DNA of 64,000 bases from positions 310,001 to 374,000 of the forward strand of contig JADJZE010000001.1 of assembly GCA_016719405.1 (NCBI GenBank), read 5' to 3'. Below are positions 43,127 to 52,013 of the stretch, in pieces. The notes below the pieces were generated by a model. The model was not told the DNA's origin. It did not search any database and worked only from the letters and a program-made list of their open reading frames with translations. The first letter of the stretch is position 1. Every line of letters starts with the position of its first letter. The stretch comes from Candidatus Aalborgicola lynettensis. GTDB lineage: Bacteria; Pseudomonadota; Gammaproteobacteria; Burkholderiales; Burkholderiaceae_C. Made by a program: the position numbers and the translations under genes.

Positions 43127-44428
43127 TTAGCGTGCTTCGATCAACTTTTTGTGCACCAGCGCAATATTGCTGCGCAACGCGTACAACTCGTCGGCGTAGG
43201 ACAGCGGTACGCTGATCTTTTGGGCGCTGCGGTCCAGCGCCTGCAATTCATCCAGCAACGTGCGGGTGTCGCACCGCTGGTCAAAGCGGTGTTCGATATC
43301 GCGCAACTGCGCATACCAGCGGAAGATGCGCGAACGCACGCGAAACTGGTACATCGGCGGCACCACACGTGACAGCGGCAACAAGATGGCCAGAATGATG
43401 CCCATGGCCAGCCACATGCGCTCAATCATGTTGGCCACCCAAAATGGCAGGTAACGCTGCAACAGCGAAGCGCCCGAGCGGATGCTGCGCTCCGCGTCCT
43501 GGGCGATGGGTAACTCGTTGTTATGCAGGGTGGGGTATTCCCGGGCGTGTTTGAACCAGCCCGCATCGCCGTGTATGTCGTTGGCAGCCAGGGCAAATAG
43601 TTGAATGAGGGCCGGGTGCGTGCTGGTGCGGGTCAGCAAGGTGGTGGTTGGGGCGACCAGGTGTACATCCTGCGGGGGAATATTGGCCGCCAGATCCACC
43701 ACCCCCTGCGGCAAGACGGCGGTGCTCAAAAACGCAAAACGGCGCGAATAGGCTTCGCTCTGGGCAAAGTTCAGCAGTTTGATGCCGGGCGTTTGCAGCA
43801 GCATTTGTACCAGCAGCGACTCGGGTGCCGATGCAAACACCACCGCGTCGAGCTGACCGGCCAACAGAGCCACTGTGGCCGGTGTTTGCGCCAGGTGCGA
43901 CAGGCGCAGCGCAGCGCTGTCGATACGGTTGCTCTCCAACAGCTTGTGTACCAGAAGAGGCAATCCGCTGTCTGGCGTACCGACATTGACACGCTTGCCT
44001 TTCAGTTGGGGCAGTGCGGTCAGGGTCGGCCCCCGGTAAAACAGCCAAACCGGCTCCAGAAAAAGGCTGCCAAGGGATTCCAGGGCGTGCCCATCCACAC
44101 CTTCAGCGGGGGATGCACCGCTGCCGCCCTGCACAAAACCCAGGTCCACCTTGCCTTCGCGCAGCAGCCGCAAATTGGCGGCCGAGCCTTGAGTGGGTAC
44201 CAGCTTGACTGCGATGCCGTTTTGGGCCAGCGCACGGGCATAACGCTTGCCAAACTCATCGTAGGCACTTTGCGCTGGACCGGTGGCCAGAGACACATGT
44301 TTGGGCGGATTCGGGTCCAGCCACGCATAGGCCAGCGCCAGCAGGGACAGTGCGAGCACCACAAACGGCCCTACCGAAAGGCTCAGATCGCGCAGGGACA
44401 ACAGGGTGTAACGAATGGCTTGGGGCAT
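43127..44428 (-). CDS. TAXI-type TRAP solute-binding protein with membrane anchors
   Basis: A 433-residue protein with an N-terminal helix (about residues 17-37), a periplasmic TAXI-type binding domain (VSLATGPAQSAYDEFGKRYARAL, KVDLGFVQGG, VNVGTPDSGLP) and a second helix near 350-370 (MIERMWLAMGIILAILLPLS) followed by a cytoplasmic coiled tail. Normal TRAP binding proteins are soluble and sit beside DctQM-type permease genes; none is visible here. A sensor-like or tethering role is possible. It overlaps nth by one base (TGATG). Confidence 0.82.
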   Translation of the reverse strand: MPQAIRYTLLSLRDLSLSVGPFVVLALSLLALAYAWLDPNPPKHVSLATGPAQSAYDEFGKRYARALAQNGIAVKLVPTQGSAANLRLLREGKVDLGFVQGGSGASPAEGVDGHALESLGSLFLEPVWLFYRGPTLTALPQLKGKRVNVGTPDSGLPLLVHKLLESNRIDSAALRLSHLAQTPATVALLAGQLDAVVFASAPESLLVQMLLQTPGIKLLNFAQSEAYSRRFAFLSTAVLPQGVVDLAANIPPQDVHLVAPTTTLLTRTSTHPALIQLFALAANDIHGDAGWFKHAREYPTLHNNELPIAQDAERSIRSGASLLQRYLPFWVANMIERMWLAMGIILAILLPLSRVVPPMYQFRVRSRIFRWYAQLRDIEHRFDQRCDTRTLLDELQALDRSAQKISVPLSYADELYALRSNIALVHKKLIEAR

Positions 44429-45066
44429 CAGGGGGTTAGGGTCTTGGGTTTGAAATCGCAGTACGGCGCCACGCCACACTGCCAGCACTGCGGCTTGCGC
44501 GCCTGGCATATGTACCGCCCATGCAGTATCAGCCAGTGGTGGGCATGCACCAGATATTGCACTGGCACGCGCCGCAGCAGAGCCTGCTCTACTGCCAAGG
44601 GCGTCTTGCCGGGTGCCAGACCGGTGCGGTTGGCAACACGGAAGATATGCGTGTCCACCGCCATGGTGGGTTCACCAAAGGCCACGTTGAGCACCACATT
44701 GGCGGTTTTGCGCCCGACACCGGGCAGGGCCTGCAGGGCCTCGCGCGTGCGCGGCACCTGGCCCTGGTGCTGCTCCACCAGAATCTGGCACGTTTGCAGC
44801 AAATGGCGCGCCTTGCTGCGGTACAGGCCAATGGTTTTTATAAAGTGCTCCAGTCCGTCTTGCCCCAGCGCCAGCAGGGCCTGGGGTGTATTGGCAACCG
44901 CAAACAGCTTGCGCGTGGCCTTGTTGACGCTGACGTCAGTGGCCTGGGCGCTTAACAACACGGCGGTCAGCAGTTCAAAGACACTGGTGTATTCCAGCTC
45001 CGTCTGCGGCTGCGGGTTGGCCGCTTGCAGGGTGGCAAAGAAGGATTTAATCATGGCGGGCGTCAT
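44428..45066 (-). CDS. nth: Endonuclease III
   Basis: A 212-residue DNA glycosylase/AP lyase of base excision repair that removes oxidised pyrimidines. The helix-hairpin-helix LPGVGRKTANVV, the catalytic Lys in that motif and Asp in AVDTHIFRVANR, and the [4Fe-4S] cysteines in CQARKPQCWQCGVAPYC are all present. MTPAMIKSFF at 45066 is preferred; an ATG at 45054 (MIKSFF) is also possible. Confidence 0.96.
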   Translation of the reverse strand: MTPAMIKSFFATLQAANPQPQTELEYTSVFELLTAVLLSAQATDVSVNKATRKLFAVANTPQALLALGQDGLEHFIKTIGLYRSKARHLLQTCQILVEQHQGQVPRTREALQALPGVGRKTANVVLNVAFGEPTMAVDTHIFRVANRTGLAPGKTPLAVEQALLRRVPVQYLVHAHHWLILHGRYICQARKPQCWQCGVAPYCDFKPKTLTP

Positions 45067-45164
45067 GCCTGTATTACAGCGCATGTCAACCCCTGCGACC
45101 CAAGCCGCATGCGGCGGGCAAGGCATCGGCAGCGCATAAGGCACCGCCCCGCTAAGATGGCGCA

Positions 45165-46406
45165 ATGACCTCCGCCGGCTCCATTGCCCCCTCTCAGCCC
45201 ACCGTTCCCCTGCGACAGGACGCCACCGTCATCGCCCTGGTCGGCCTGGCGCATGCCGCCTCGCATTTTGGGCACTTGCTGCTGCCCCTGTTGTTTCCGG
45301 TGTTTATGCAGGAGTTTGGTCTGAGCTACTCGCAGTTGGGTCTGCTGATGACGGTGTTTTTTGTCGTCTCGGGGGTGGGGCAGGCAGGTGCCGGCTTTGT
45401 GGTGGACCGGCTGGGTGCCCGCCCGCTGCTGTTTGGGGCACTGGGCATTTTTGCTGCGGCGTGTGTGGCGGCTTCGCAGGTCGCGGGTTATTCCGGTTTG
45501 CTGGCCGTGGCGGCGCTGGCGGGCCTGGGCAATGCCACCTTTCACCCGGTGGACTTCACCATTTTGAACCAGCGTGTTTCCAGCGCGCGGCTGGGCCACG
45601 CCTTCAGCGCCCACGGTTTGACCGGCAACCTGGGCTGGGCGGCAGCGCCGGTGTTTTTTGCCGGCCTGGGAGCCTGGCTGGGCTGGCGCAACGCCTATCT
45701 GGCGGCGGCGCTGCTGTATGCGGGGGTGTTGGCGCTGCTGGTGGTGCAGCGCGCCCATCTGCACACTGAGGTCGAGGCACGTCCGGCTGCCACCCCGGGG
45801 CAGACGCCGGCTGAACACGACCTGGCCTTCATGAAGCTGCCGGTGGTGTGGTGGTGTTTTGGTTTCTTTCTGCTCTCCACAATGACGCTGGCAGTGGTAC
45901 AGGGGTTTGCCGTGTCTATTCTGCAGGCGCTGCACGGCGTGCGCTTCGAGACCGCCACGCTCACGCTGACGGCCTACATGCTGTGTGGTGCCCTGGGCAT
46001 GCTGGTGGGCGGATTTATTTCCGCCCGCTCGGTGCACAGCGACCGTGTGGTGGCCCAGGCCATGGCGGCCGGTGCGGTGTTGCTGGCCCTGTGCGGGTCG
46101 GGGTGGCTGGGGGCCACGGCCACCATGGTGGTGCTGGCAATCACGGGTTTTGCCATCGGCATTGGCGGTCCGTCGCGCGACATGATGATCAAGAGGGCGG
46201 CGCCCAAGGGCGCCACCGGGCGGGTGTATGGCCTGGTGTATTCGGGGCTGGACATTGGTTTTGCGATTTCCCCCGTTCTGTTCGGCGCCTTTATGGACCG
46301 GGGCTGGTTTGGTGCCACCCTGCTGGGTGCGGCGCTGGTGCTGCTGCTCAGCGTGGTGGCGGCGCTGGGGGTGGGGCAGCGCACCGGCGCCGTGCAAGGG
46401 GGGTAA
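45165..46406 (+). CDS. MFS transporter
   Basis: A 413-residue protein with 12 predicted membrane helices in two halves. The cytoplasmic loop signature GFVVDRLGARPLL occurs between helices 2 and 3 and GRVYGLVYSGLDIGFAI in the second half. The N-terminal GLAHAASHFGHLLLPLLFP resembles the fosmidomycin-resistance-like (Fsr) branch. Substrate unknown. It is divergent from nth with a 98-base gap. Confidence 0.9.
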   Translation: MTSAGSIAPSQPTVPLRQDATVIALVGLAHAASHFGHLLLPLLFPVFMQEFGLSYSQLGLLMTVFFVVSGVGQAGAGFVVDRLGARPLLFGALGIFAAACVAASQVAGYSGLLAVAALAGLGNATFHPVDFTILNQRVSSARLGHAFSAHGLTGNLGWAAAPVFFAGLGAWLGWRNAYLAAALLYAGVLALLVVQRAHLHTEVEARPAATPGQTPAEHDLAFMKLPVVWWCFGFFLLSTMTLAVVQGFAVSILQALHGVRFETATLTLTAYMLCGALGMLVGGFISARSVHSDRVVAQAMAAGAVLLALCGSGWLGATATMVVLAITGFAIGIGGPSRDMMIKRAAPKGATGRVYGLVYSGLDIGFAISPVLFGAFMDRGWFGATLLGAALVLLLSVVAALGVGQRTGAVQGG

Positions 46407-46453
46407 TGCCGTCTGCACCACCGCAGGCGCCGTTTTGGCGCGATGATTGCGCC

Positions 46454-47527
46454 ATGTCTACACCAACTCCCACCCCTTTGCGCTTTGCTCTCATTGGCTA
46501 CGGCAGTGCCGCCCGCGTATTCCATGCGCCGCTGATTAGCGGCGTGCCCACGCTGCAACTGGCCACCATTTGCTCCACCAAACCGGCGGTGGTGGCGGCC
46601 GACTGGCCCGAGGTGGCGGTGGTCGCCACGCCCCAGGCGGCGTTTGACGACCCGGCTATTGACTGCGTGGTGATTGCTACCGGTAACGACAGCCACCACC
46701 CGCTGGCGCGCGCCGCCCTGCTGGCGGGCAAACATGTGGTGGTGGACAAGCCCTGCACCGTGACCCTGGAGCAAACACAGGACTTGCTGCAACTGGCGGC
46801 TGCCCAGGGCCGGGTGCTCACGGTGTTCCAAAACCGGCGCTGGGACGCCGATTTTCTGGCCCTGCGCCAGGTGCTGGAGAGCGGCGTGCTGGGTCGGGTG
46901 GTGCATTTTGAATCGCATTTCGACCGTTACCGCCCGGTGGTGCCGGTGCGCTGGCGCGAGCAGGACATGCCGGGCTCGGGCCTGTGGTTTGACCTGGGTT
47001 CGCACCTGGTGGACCAGGCACTGCAGCTGTTTGGCATGCCCGATGACGTGCTGCTGGACCTGGCCTTGCAGCGCGACGGCGCCCTGGTCAACGACTACTT
47101 CCACGCCCAGTTGCGCTACCCCCGCACCCAGCCGGGCCTGCGTGTCATTCTGCATGGCAGCGCCCTGGTGCCCGCCGTTGGCCCGCGTTTTGTGGTGCAT
47201 GGCACGTTGGGTTCCTTTGTCAAATACGGGCTCGATGTGCAGGAGGATGCCCTCAAGGCCGGCGAGCGCCCGCAATGGGGCCACACGGACGACTGGGGCC
47301 GCGACCCCCGGGTGGGGCAGATCACCACCCACACCCCTACCGGGGCCCACACCCAGTGCGCCCCCGACGTGCCTGGCAACTACCTCGGCTTTTACGCCCA
47401 ACTGGGCGCGCACTTGCAGGGGCAAGCGACCCAGTCCGCGGTCACATCCAAGCAGGTGGAGCAGGCCATGCGCTTGCTGTGTGCCGGGCAGCGCAGCGCC
47501 ACGCTGGCGCAATTTGTCGCGTTGTAA
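46454..47527 (+). CDS. Gfo/Idh/MocA-family oxidoreductase
   Basis: A 357-residue NAD(P)-dependent oxidoreductase. The N-terminal Rossmann fold has ALIGYGSAARVFHAPLI, then VVIATGNDSHHPLARAAL and the EKP-like VVDKPCTVTLEQ. The C-terminal domain has GSGLWFDLGSHLVDQAL with the catalytic His. It looks like the YdgJ/oxidoreductase subgroup acting on sugar-like substrates, but the substrate is unknown. The ATG at 46454 was chosen over a much longer open frame that lies inside the MFS gene. Start is 48 bases after the MFS stop. Confidence 0.92.
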   Translation: MSTPTPTPLRFALIGYGSAARVFHAPLISGVPTLQLATICSTKPAVVAADWPEVAVVATPQAAFDDPAIDCVVIATGNDSHHPLARAALLAGKHVVVDKPCTVTLEQTQDLLQLAAAQGRVLTVFQNRRWDADFLALRQVLESGVLGRVVHFESHFDRYRPVVPVRWREQDMPGSGLWFDLGSHLVDQALQLFGMPDDVLLDLALQRDGALVNDYFHAQLRYPRTQPGLRVILHGSALVPAVGPRFVVHGTLGSFVKYGLDVQEDALKAGERPQWGHTDDWGRDPRVGQITTHTPTGAHTQCAPDVPGNYLGFYAQLGAHLQGQATQSAVTSKQVEQAMRLLCAGQRSATLAQFVAL

Positions 47528-47704
47528 GGTGGGGTAGCAAGTGGTAACCCCATTTTTGGGCGCGGGTGTTTCGAGCTTGCCAGAGCGCCGGTCCGCGCGG
47601 CGGGTCCAGGCCGCGCGCGCGGTAGCGCCAGAAGCCCTGTAGGGTGTGCTGCCAAGCATAAAAACCTAGAATCGGCGCCATCCCCACGCTTTGGCTCTTG
47701 CCCC

Positions 47705-48676
47705 ATGAACGCCTTTGTTGACGTCTCCTTCTTCCCGCGCGCCGCCAAACCGCTGACCAGTTACCGCAAATACTGGGCCGCGCGCTTTGGCACGTCGCGC
47801 TTTTTGCCCATGAGCCGCGCCGAGATGGAGCAGTTGGGCTGGGACAGTTGCGACATTGTTCTGGTCACCGGCGACGCCTATGTGGACCACCCCAGCTTTG
47901 GCATGGCGGTGATCGGCCGCCTGCTGGAAGCGCAGGGCTTTCGCGTGGGCATCATCGCCCAGCCCGACTGGCACAGCGCCGAGCCCTTCAAGGCGCTGGG
48001 CAAGCCCAACCTGTTCTGGGCCGTGACCGCGGGCAACATGGATTCCATGATCAACCGCTACACGGCCGACCGCAAGATCCGCAGTGACGACGCCTACACC
48101 CCCGGTGCCGAGGGCAACCGTCGCCCCGACCACGCCGCCATCGTCTACAGCCAGCGCTGCCGCGAGGCATTCAAGGACGTGCCCATTGTGCTGGGCGGCA
48201 TTGAAGGCTCGCTGCGCCGCATCGCCCACTACGACTACTGGAGCGACAAGGTGCGCCGCTCCATCGTGGTGGACGCCAAGTGCGACCTGCTGCTGTACGG
48301 CAACGCCGACCGCGCCATTGTTGAGATTGCCCACCGCCTGGCCGCCCGCGAGCCGGTGCAAAAAATTACCGATGTGCGCGGCACCGCCTTTGTGCGCCGC
48401 TCCGATGACGAATCGGCAAAATGGGAAGGCGACGGCAGCGCGCACGGCTGGTTCGAAATTGATTCCACCAGCGTCGATGAGCCCGGTCGTGTCGAGGCCC
48501 ACGTCAACCCCTACCAGACCACCAGTGAACAGGCGGCGGGGCAGGGTGGCAGCTGCGCCCAAGACGAGCACCGCCGCAAGGCACAGGCGCCGCACGGTGG
48601 CGTGGCGCTGCAAATGCTATCAATTCAGGAGCTGCTTGCGCACAACCGGCGAGCGCAAACGGCCAATTTGGCTTAA
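47705..48676 (+). pseudogene. ygiQ: YgiQ-family radical SAM protein, N-terminal fragment
   Basis: 323 residues of the N-terminal UPF0313/YgiQ domain (FLPMSRAEMEQLGWDSCDIVLVTGDAYVDHP, AVTAGNMDSMINRYTADR, IEGSLRRIAHYDYWSDKVRRSI). The frame then enters a copy of the dispersed repeat and stops at the TAA 48674-48676. After the stop the same frame continues without a shift into the radical SAM half at 48761. So one gene has been split by a nonsense codon contributed by the repeat. About 100 residues more than E. coli YgiQ (739) separate the halves. Function of YgiQ is unknown. Confidence 0.85.
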
Positions 48677-48682
48677 AAAAAA
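48614..48682 (+). repeat. TGCTAT-type repeat whose 3' end supplies the ygiQ stop codon
   Basis: Starts with ATGCTATCAATTCAGGAGCT, continues with GCTTGCGC and an ACCGGCGAGCGCAAAC segment, and ends GGCCAATTTGGCTTAAAA. The end matches the nadD copy (GCCAATTTGATGCCTTAAA). A short (TCCACG)n tract of four units, one with a mismatch, follows at 48683-48706. Confidence 0.6.
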
Positions 48683-48760
48683 TCCACGTCCACGTCCACG
48701 TCCACAGCCGTTCAACCGCTCACCTTTTTCTCTAACCCGGCGCTGGCTGCCAAGTTCAAG

Positions 48761-50221
48761 GTGCCGCCACGCGACCGCTCGGTGATTCGCCTGCCCAGCT
48801 ACGAGCAGGTCAAGTCCGACCCGGTGCTGTACGCCCACGCCAGCCGCGTGCTGCACCTGGAAACCAACCCCGGCAATGCCCGCGCACTGGTGCAAGCCCA
48901 CGGCGAAGGCGCCACGGCGCGCGACGTGTGGATCAACCCGCCCCCCATCCCGCTGACCACGGCCGAGATGGACTACGTGTTTGACCTGCCCTACGCCCGC
49001 AGCCCGCACCCGGCTTACGCGGACGAGAACGGCAGCCACGACCATGGCACCAAAATTCCGGCGTGGGAGATGATTCGTTTCTCCATCAACATCATGCGCG
49101 GCTGCTTTGGCGGTTGCACCTTCTGCTCCATCACCGAGCACGAGGGCCGCATCATCCAGAGCCGCTCGGAAGAGTCCATCATCAAAGAGATTGAGGACAT
49201 CCGCGACAAGGTCAAGGGCTTTACCGGCACCATTTCCGACCTGGGTGGCCCCACGGCCAATATGTACCGCCTGGGCTGCAAAACGCCCGAGATCGAGGCC
49301 GCCTGCCGCAAGCCCAGCTGCGTCTACCCCGGCATCTGCCAGAACCTGACCACCAACCACGACCCGCTGATCAAAATCTACCGCCGGGGCCGTGCGCTCA
49401 AGGGCGTCAAGAAAATCCTGATTGGCAGCGGCATGCGCTACGACCTGGCGATCAAGAGCCCCGAGTACGTCAAAGAGCTGGTCACCCACCACGTGGGCGG
49501 TTACCTGAAGATTGCGCCCGAGCACACCGAAAGCGGCCCGCTGACCAAGATGATGAAGCCCGGCATCGGCAACTACGACAAGTTCAAGCAGATGTTTGAC
49601 AAGTTCACGCTGGAGGCCGGCAAAAAGCAGTTTTTGATTCCGTACTTCATCGCCGCCCACCCCGGCACCAGCGACGCCGACATGATGAACCTGGCCATCT
49701 GGCTGAAGAAGCACGGCTTTCGTGCCGACCAGGTGCAAACCTTCTACCCCAGCCCCATGGCCAGCGCCACGGCCATGTACCACAGCGGCCGCAACCCGCT
49801 GCGCAAAATCCACCGCACGGTGGAGAGCGACGATGAGAACGTGGACGTGGTGCGCGGCGAAAAGCGCCGCCGCCTGCACAAGGCCTTTTTGCGCTACCAC
49901 GACCCCAACAACTGGCCGCTGCTGCGCGAGGCGCTCAAGGCCATGGGCCGCGCCGACCTGATCGGCAACGGCAAGCACCACCTGATTCCCACCTACCAGC
50001 CGGTCACCGGCGGCTGCTACGAGAGTGCGCGCAAAAAGAACTCCACGTTTTTGACCATTCCCTCCATGGTGACGGAGAAAACCAAACCCGCCGCTGCTGC
50101 ACGCACGCCCAGTGCCGCCAAACCGCGCCCCGGCACGGTACTGACCCAGCACACCGGCCTGCCGCCGCGTGAGACGGGCGCCAAGCGGGTGCCGGGCAAG
50201 CCGGTGCGCAAGGGGCGTTAG
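48761..50221 (+). pseudogene. ygiQ: YgiQ-family radical SAM protein, C-terminal fragment with Fe-S motif
   Basis: 486 residues in the same frame as the upstream fragment, opening at a GTG without a clear ribosome-binding site. The radical SAM cluster motif CFGGCTFC is at about residues 115-122 (three Cys for [4Fe-4S] binding), with IGSGMRYDLA and FLIPYFIAAHPGTSDADM further on. The C terminus is the usual basic tail. If translated alone it would lack the N-terminal domain. Alternatively the stop is read through, or it is a sequencing error in the run of eight A. Confidence 0.85.
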
Positions 50222-50248
50222 TTTGACGCATTGAGCGGTATGCATGAC

Positions 50249-50275
50249 AATCTTGTTGAAATTTTCAACAAGATT
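50249..50275. promoter_or_regulatory. Perfect 27-bp palindrome, probable operator of the toxin-antitoxin pair
   Basis: AATCTTGTTGAAA, a central T, and TTTCAACAAGATT form a perfect 13+1+13 inverted repeat ending 11 bases before the antitoxin ATG. It is adjacent to the ribosome-binding site (TAAGGA). A long symmetrical site at this place is what an autoregulating antitoxin with a ribbon-helix-helix fold would bind. Confidence 0.65.
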
Positions 50276-50286
50276 AAGGATGCGCC

Positions 50287-50520
50287 ATGCCCACCGTCAA
50301 CTTCAGCGTTCCTGAAGACATCAAGAATGCCTTTAACGTCACTTTTGAAGGCCAGAACAAAAGTGCCGTCATTGCCGATTTAATGCGCGAAGCAGTAGAG
50401 CGCGCTCAAAAACAACAGCGCAGCAGAGAGGCCTATCAACGCATCCTGGAGCGCCGACAACACGCACCCTGTATCACTGAGGATCAATTTCGCGCCGCCC
50501 GTGAAGAAGGTCGGCCATGA
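50287..50520 (+). CDS. Ribbon-helix-helix-type antitoxin
   Basis: A 77-residue protein. MPTVNFSVPEDIKNAFN is a short beta-strand plus helix as in RHH DNA-binding proteins, and KSAVIADLMREAVERAQ continues the fold. The charged C-terminal third (RQHAPCITEDQFRAAREEGRP) would wrap the toxin. It overlaps the PIN toxin gene by 4 bases (ATGA). It likely represses its own promoter through the palindrome just upstream. Confidence 0.82.
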   Translation: MPTVNFSVPEDIKNAFNVTFEGQNKSAVIADLMREAVERAQKQQRSREAYQRILERRQHAPCITEDQFRAAREEGRP

Positions 50521-50942
50521 TTGTGGTGGTGGACGCCAGTGTGGCCGTCAAATGGTTTTTACACGGCAACCCCGACGAGCAACACACCGACTTGGCACTG
50601 CGCTTGTTGGAGCAATCGGTGCTCGGGTTACTGCCGATGGTGCAGCCGACTCACTTTGTAGCCGAAGTAGCTGCTGTTTTAGCCCGGCTCAAACCGACTG
50701 AAGCCCAAGACGATTTGTTTGATTTGCTCGACATCAGCTTCCGAACCCTGTCCAGTCCAGAAGCCTATTCCACAGCGCTGGAGTTGGCCATGCGCCTTGA
50801 TCATCACCTGTTCGATACGCTCTACCACGCTGTGGCCTTGCAGACGCCCGGCGCAGTACTGGTCACCGCCGATCGTCGTTACTACGACAAGGCCCAGCAC
50901 CTGGGCCAAATTGCGTGGCTGGCCGATTTTGGTTCTGCGTAG
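50517..50942 (+). CDS. PIN-domain toxin (VapC-like ribonuclease)
   Basis: A 141-residue PIN protein starting MIVVVDASVAVKWFL, with the first catalytic Asp at position 6. Further acidic residues in HFVAEVAAV, HLFDTLYHAVA and VTADRRYY complete the Mg-binding set. PIN toxins cut tRNA or other RNA when the antitoxin is lost. Translation is coupled to the antitoxin through ATGA. Confidence 0.88.
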   Translation: MIVVVDASVAVKWFLHGNPDEQHTDLALRLLEQSVLGLLPMVQPTHFVAEVAAVLARLKPTEAQDDLFDLLDISFRTLSSPEAYSTALELAMRLDHHLFDTLYHAVALQTPGAVLVTADRRYYDKAQHLGQIAWLADFGSA

Positions 50943-50956
50943 GGGACCTCTGGTAA

Positions 50957-51020
50957 TTAATAGGCATTTAGGCCTTTAGCCCCCGAAAATTGTGCGCAAG
51001 AAGCTATAAAAATAGTAGCA
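50957..51020 (-). repeat. TGCTAT-type repeat copy after the toxin gene
   Basis: On the minus strand it reads TGCTACTATTTTTATAGCTT, CTTGCGCACA, then a GGCTAAAGGCCTAAATGCCT end. It fills most of the gap between the PIN toxin gene and the convergent lipase chaperone gene. Confidence 0.5.
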
Positions 51021-51053
51021 TTTGTCTGTGCCGCTGGTGGGCACAGCCCCGTG

Positions 51054-52013
51054 CTACTGCTGCTCGTAGGCATGCAGCAAAAAGTGCTCGTTCTCCCGGA
51101 ACTCGCGATTGCGCAATCCTTCGATGCTGGCCAGCTGCTCGGGTTCTGACAATTGGGCGTTCGCCAAAATCTTGGCCTTTTCAGCCTTGAAGGCGTTCAC
51201 CCGGCGCTCGAACTCGGCGTTTTCCTGGTCCAGCGCGGCCAGGTTGCGGGCGGCTTCGGCACCCACCAGTCGGGTACGCACGGCCAGCATTTCGTCGGCG
51301 CTGGCGCCGCGTGCGCGGGCTTCGTTTTCGGCTGCCAGCAAGGCGTCCATGCTGGCCTGCGGGGCGCGCCAGGCGCGCACTTCGGCTGGCAAGTTGGCGT
51401 CGAGTTCAGCCAGTTGGGCCTGTTTTTGCGCCGCACTGAGTTGGGTGTTGGCGTTGATTTCCATGCGCGCCAAGGCGTCGTCGGCGGTGAAGTCATTGCT
51501 GCCAAATAATGCGGCAGACTCTGCCGCGCTGAAGTAGCGCGCACGCAGCGTGCGTTCGGCTTCAAAGCGGTTGCGAATGGCGCTCAGCATCTGTTTGTCG
51601 TCGGCCGATACGGTGGGCAGGGATTTGGTGGCGGTTTTGAATTCGATGTAGGTGCGAAAAATCCGCTTGGCCTCTGCGGCGGCGGCGGGCGCTAGCACCA
51701 GTTCTTTCTGGATATTGCGCTCAATCTCGGCGTAGATGTGTGGCAAGGGGCGCTCACCCACGGCACTCAGGTAGTACTCAAAACGGGCTATCAGCGCTTC
51801 GTTCAGTACCAACTTGGCGCCTTCTGCGCGCAGCTGGCCATCGGGCAGGGTGCCCACATGGGATTGCACAAAGGGTGCGCTGGTGGTGTGTGGCGATGGG
51901 AGGGCAGATTCGGCTGCGCTGGTGTGGGAATCACCCGTTTCCGACTGGTAAACCGCAGCGGCGGCGAGCACCACCGCTGCGACCAGGCTCAACTTAATGG
52001 CCTGGCTTCTCAT
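51054..52013 (-). CDS. lifO: Lipase-specific foldase (lipase chaperone)
   Basis: A 319-residue Lif protein. An N-terminal membrane anchor (about residues 7-22) is followed by the signature ARFEYYLSAVGERPL (the RxxFDY-type motif of the family) and a long, Ala/Glu-rich helical region that clasps the lipase in the periplasm. Length is typical. Its ATG overlaps the lipase stop by one base (TAATG), the standard order lipase-foldase. Confidence 0.94.
   Translation of the reverse strand: MRSQAIKLSLVAAVVLAAAAVYQSETGDSHTSAAESALPSPHTTSAPFVQSHVGTLPDGQLRAEGAKLVLNEALIARFEYYLSAVGERPLPHIYAEIERNIQKELVLAPAAAAEAKRIFRTYIEFKTATKSLPTVSADDKQMLSAIRNRFEAERTLRARYFSAAESAALFGSNDFTADDALARMEINANTQLSAAQKQAQLAELDANLPAEVRAWRAPQASMDALLAAENEARARGASADEMLAVRTRLVGAEAARNLAALDQENAEFERRVNAFKAEKAKILANAQLSEPEQLASIEGLRNREFRENEHFLLHAYEQQ

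Noticed and set aside
45848..46453. N-terminal extension of the Gfo/Idh/MocA oxidoreductase
   Set aside because: It lies inside the MFS gene and reads as Gly/Arg-rich nonsense; the family start is at 46454.
48683..48706. TCCACG tandem units as a possible CRISPR or satellite array
   Set aside because: Only four 6-base units, one with a mismatch, and no spacers; just a short tract encoding Ser-Thr repeats.
48620..50245. A 541-codon minus-strand frame over the C-terminal ygiQ fragment
   Set aside because: Shadow frame rich in Val, Gly and Ala with no recognisable domain; the plus strand encodes the radical SAM motif.
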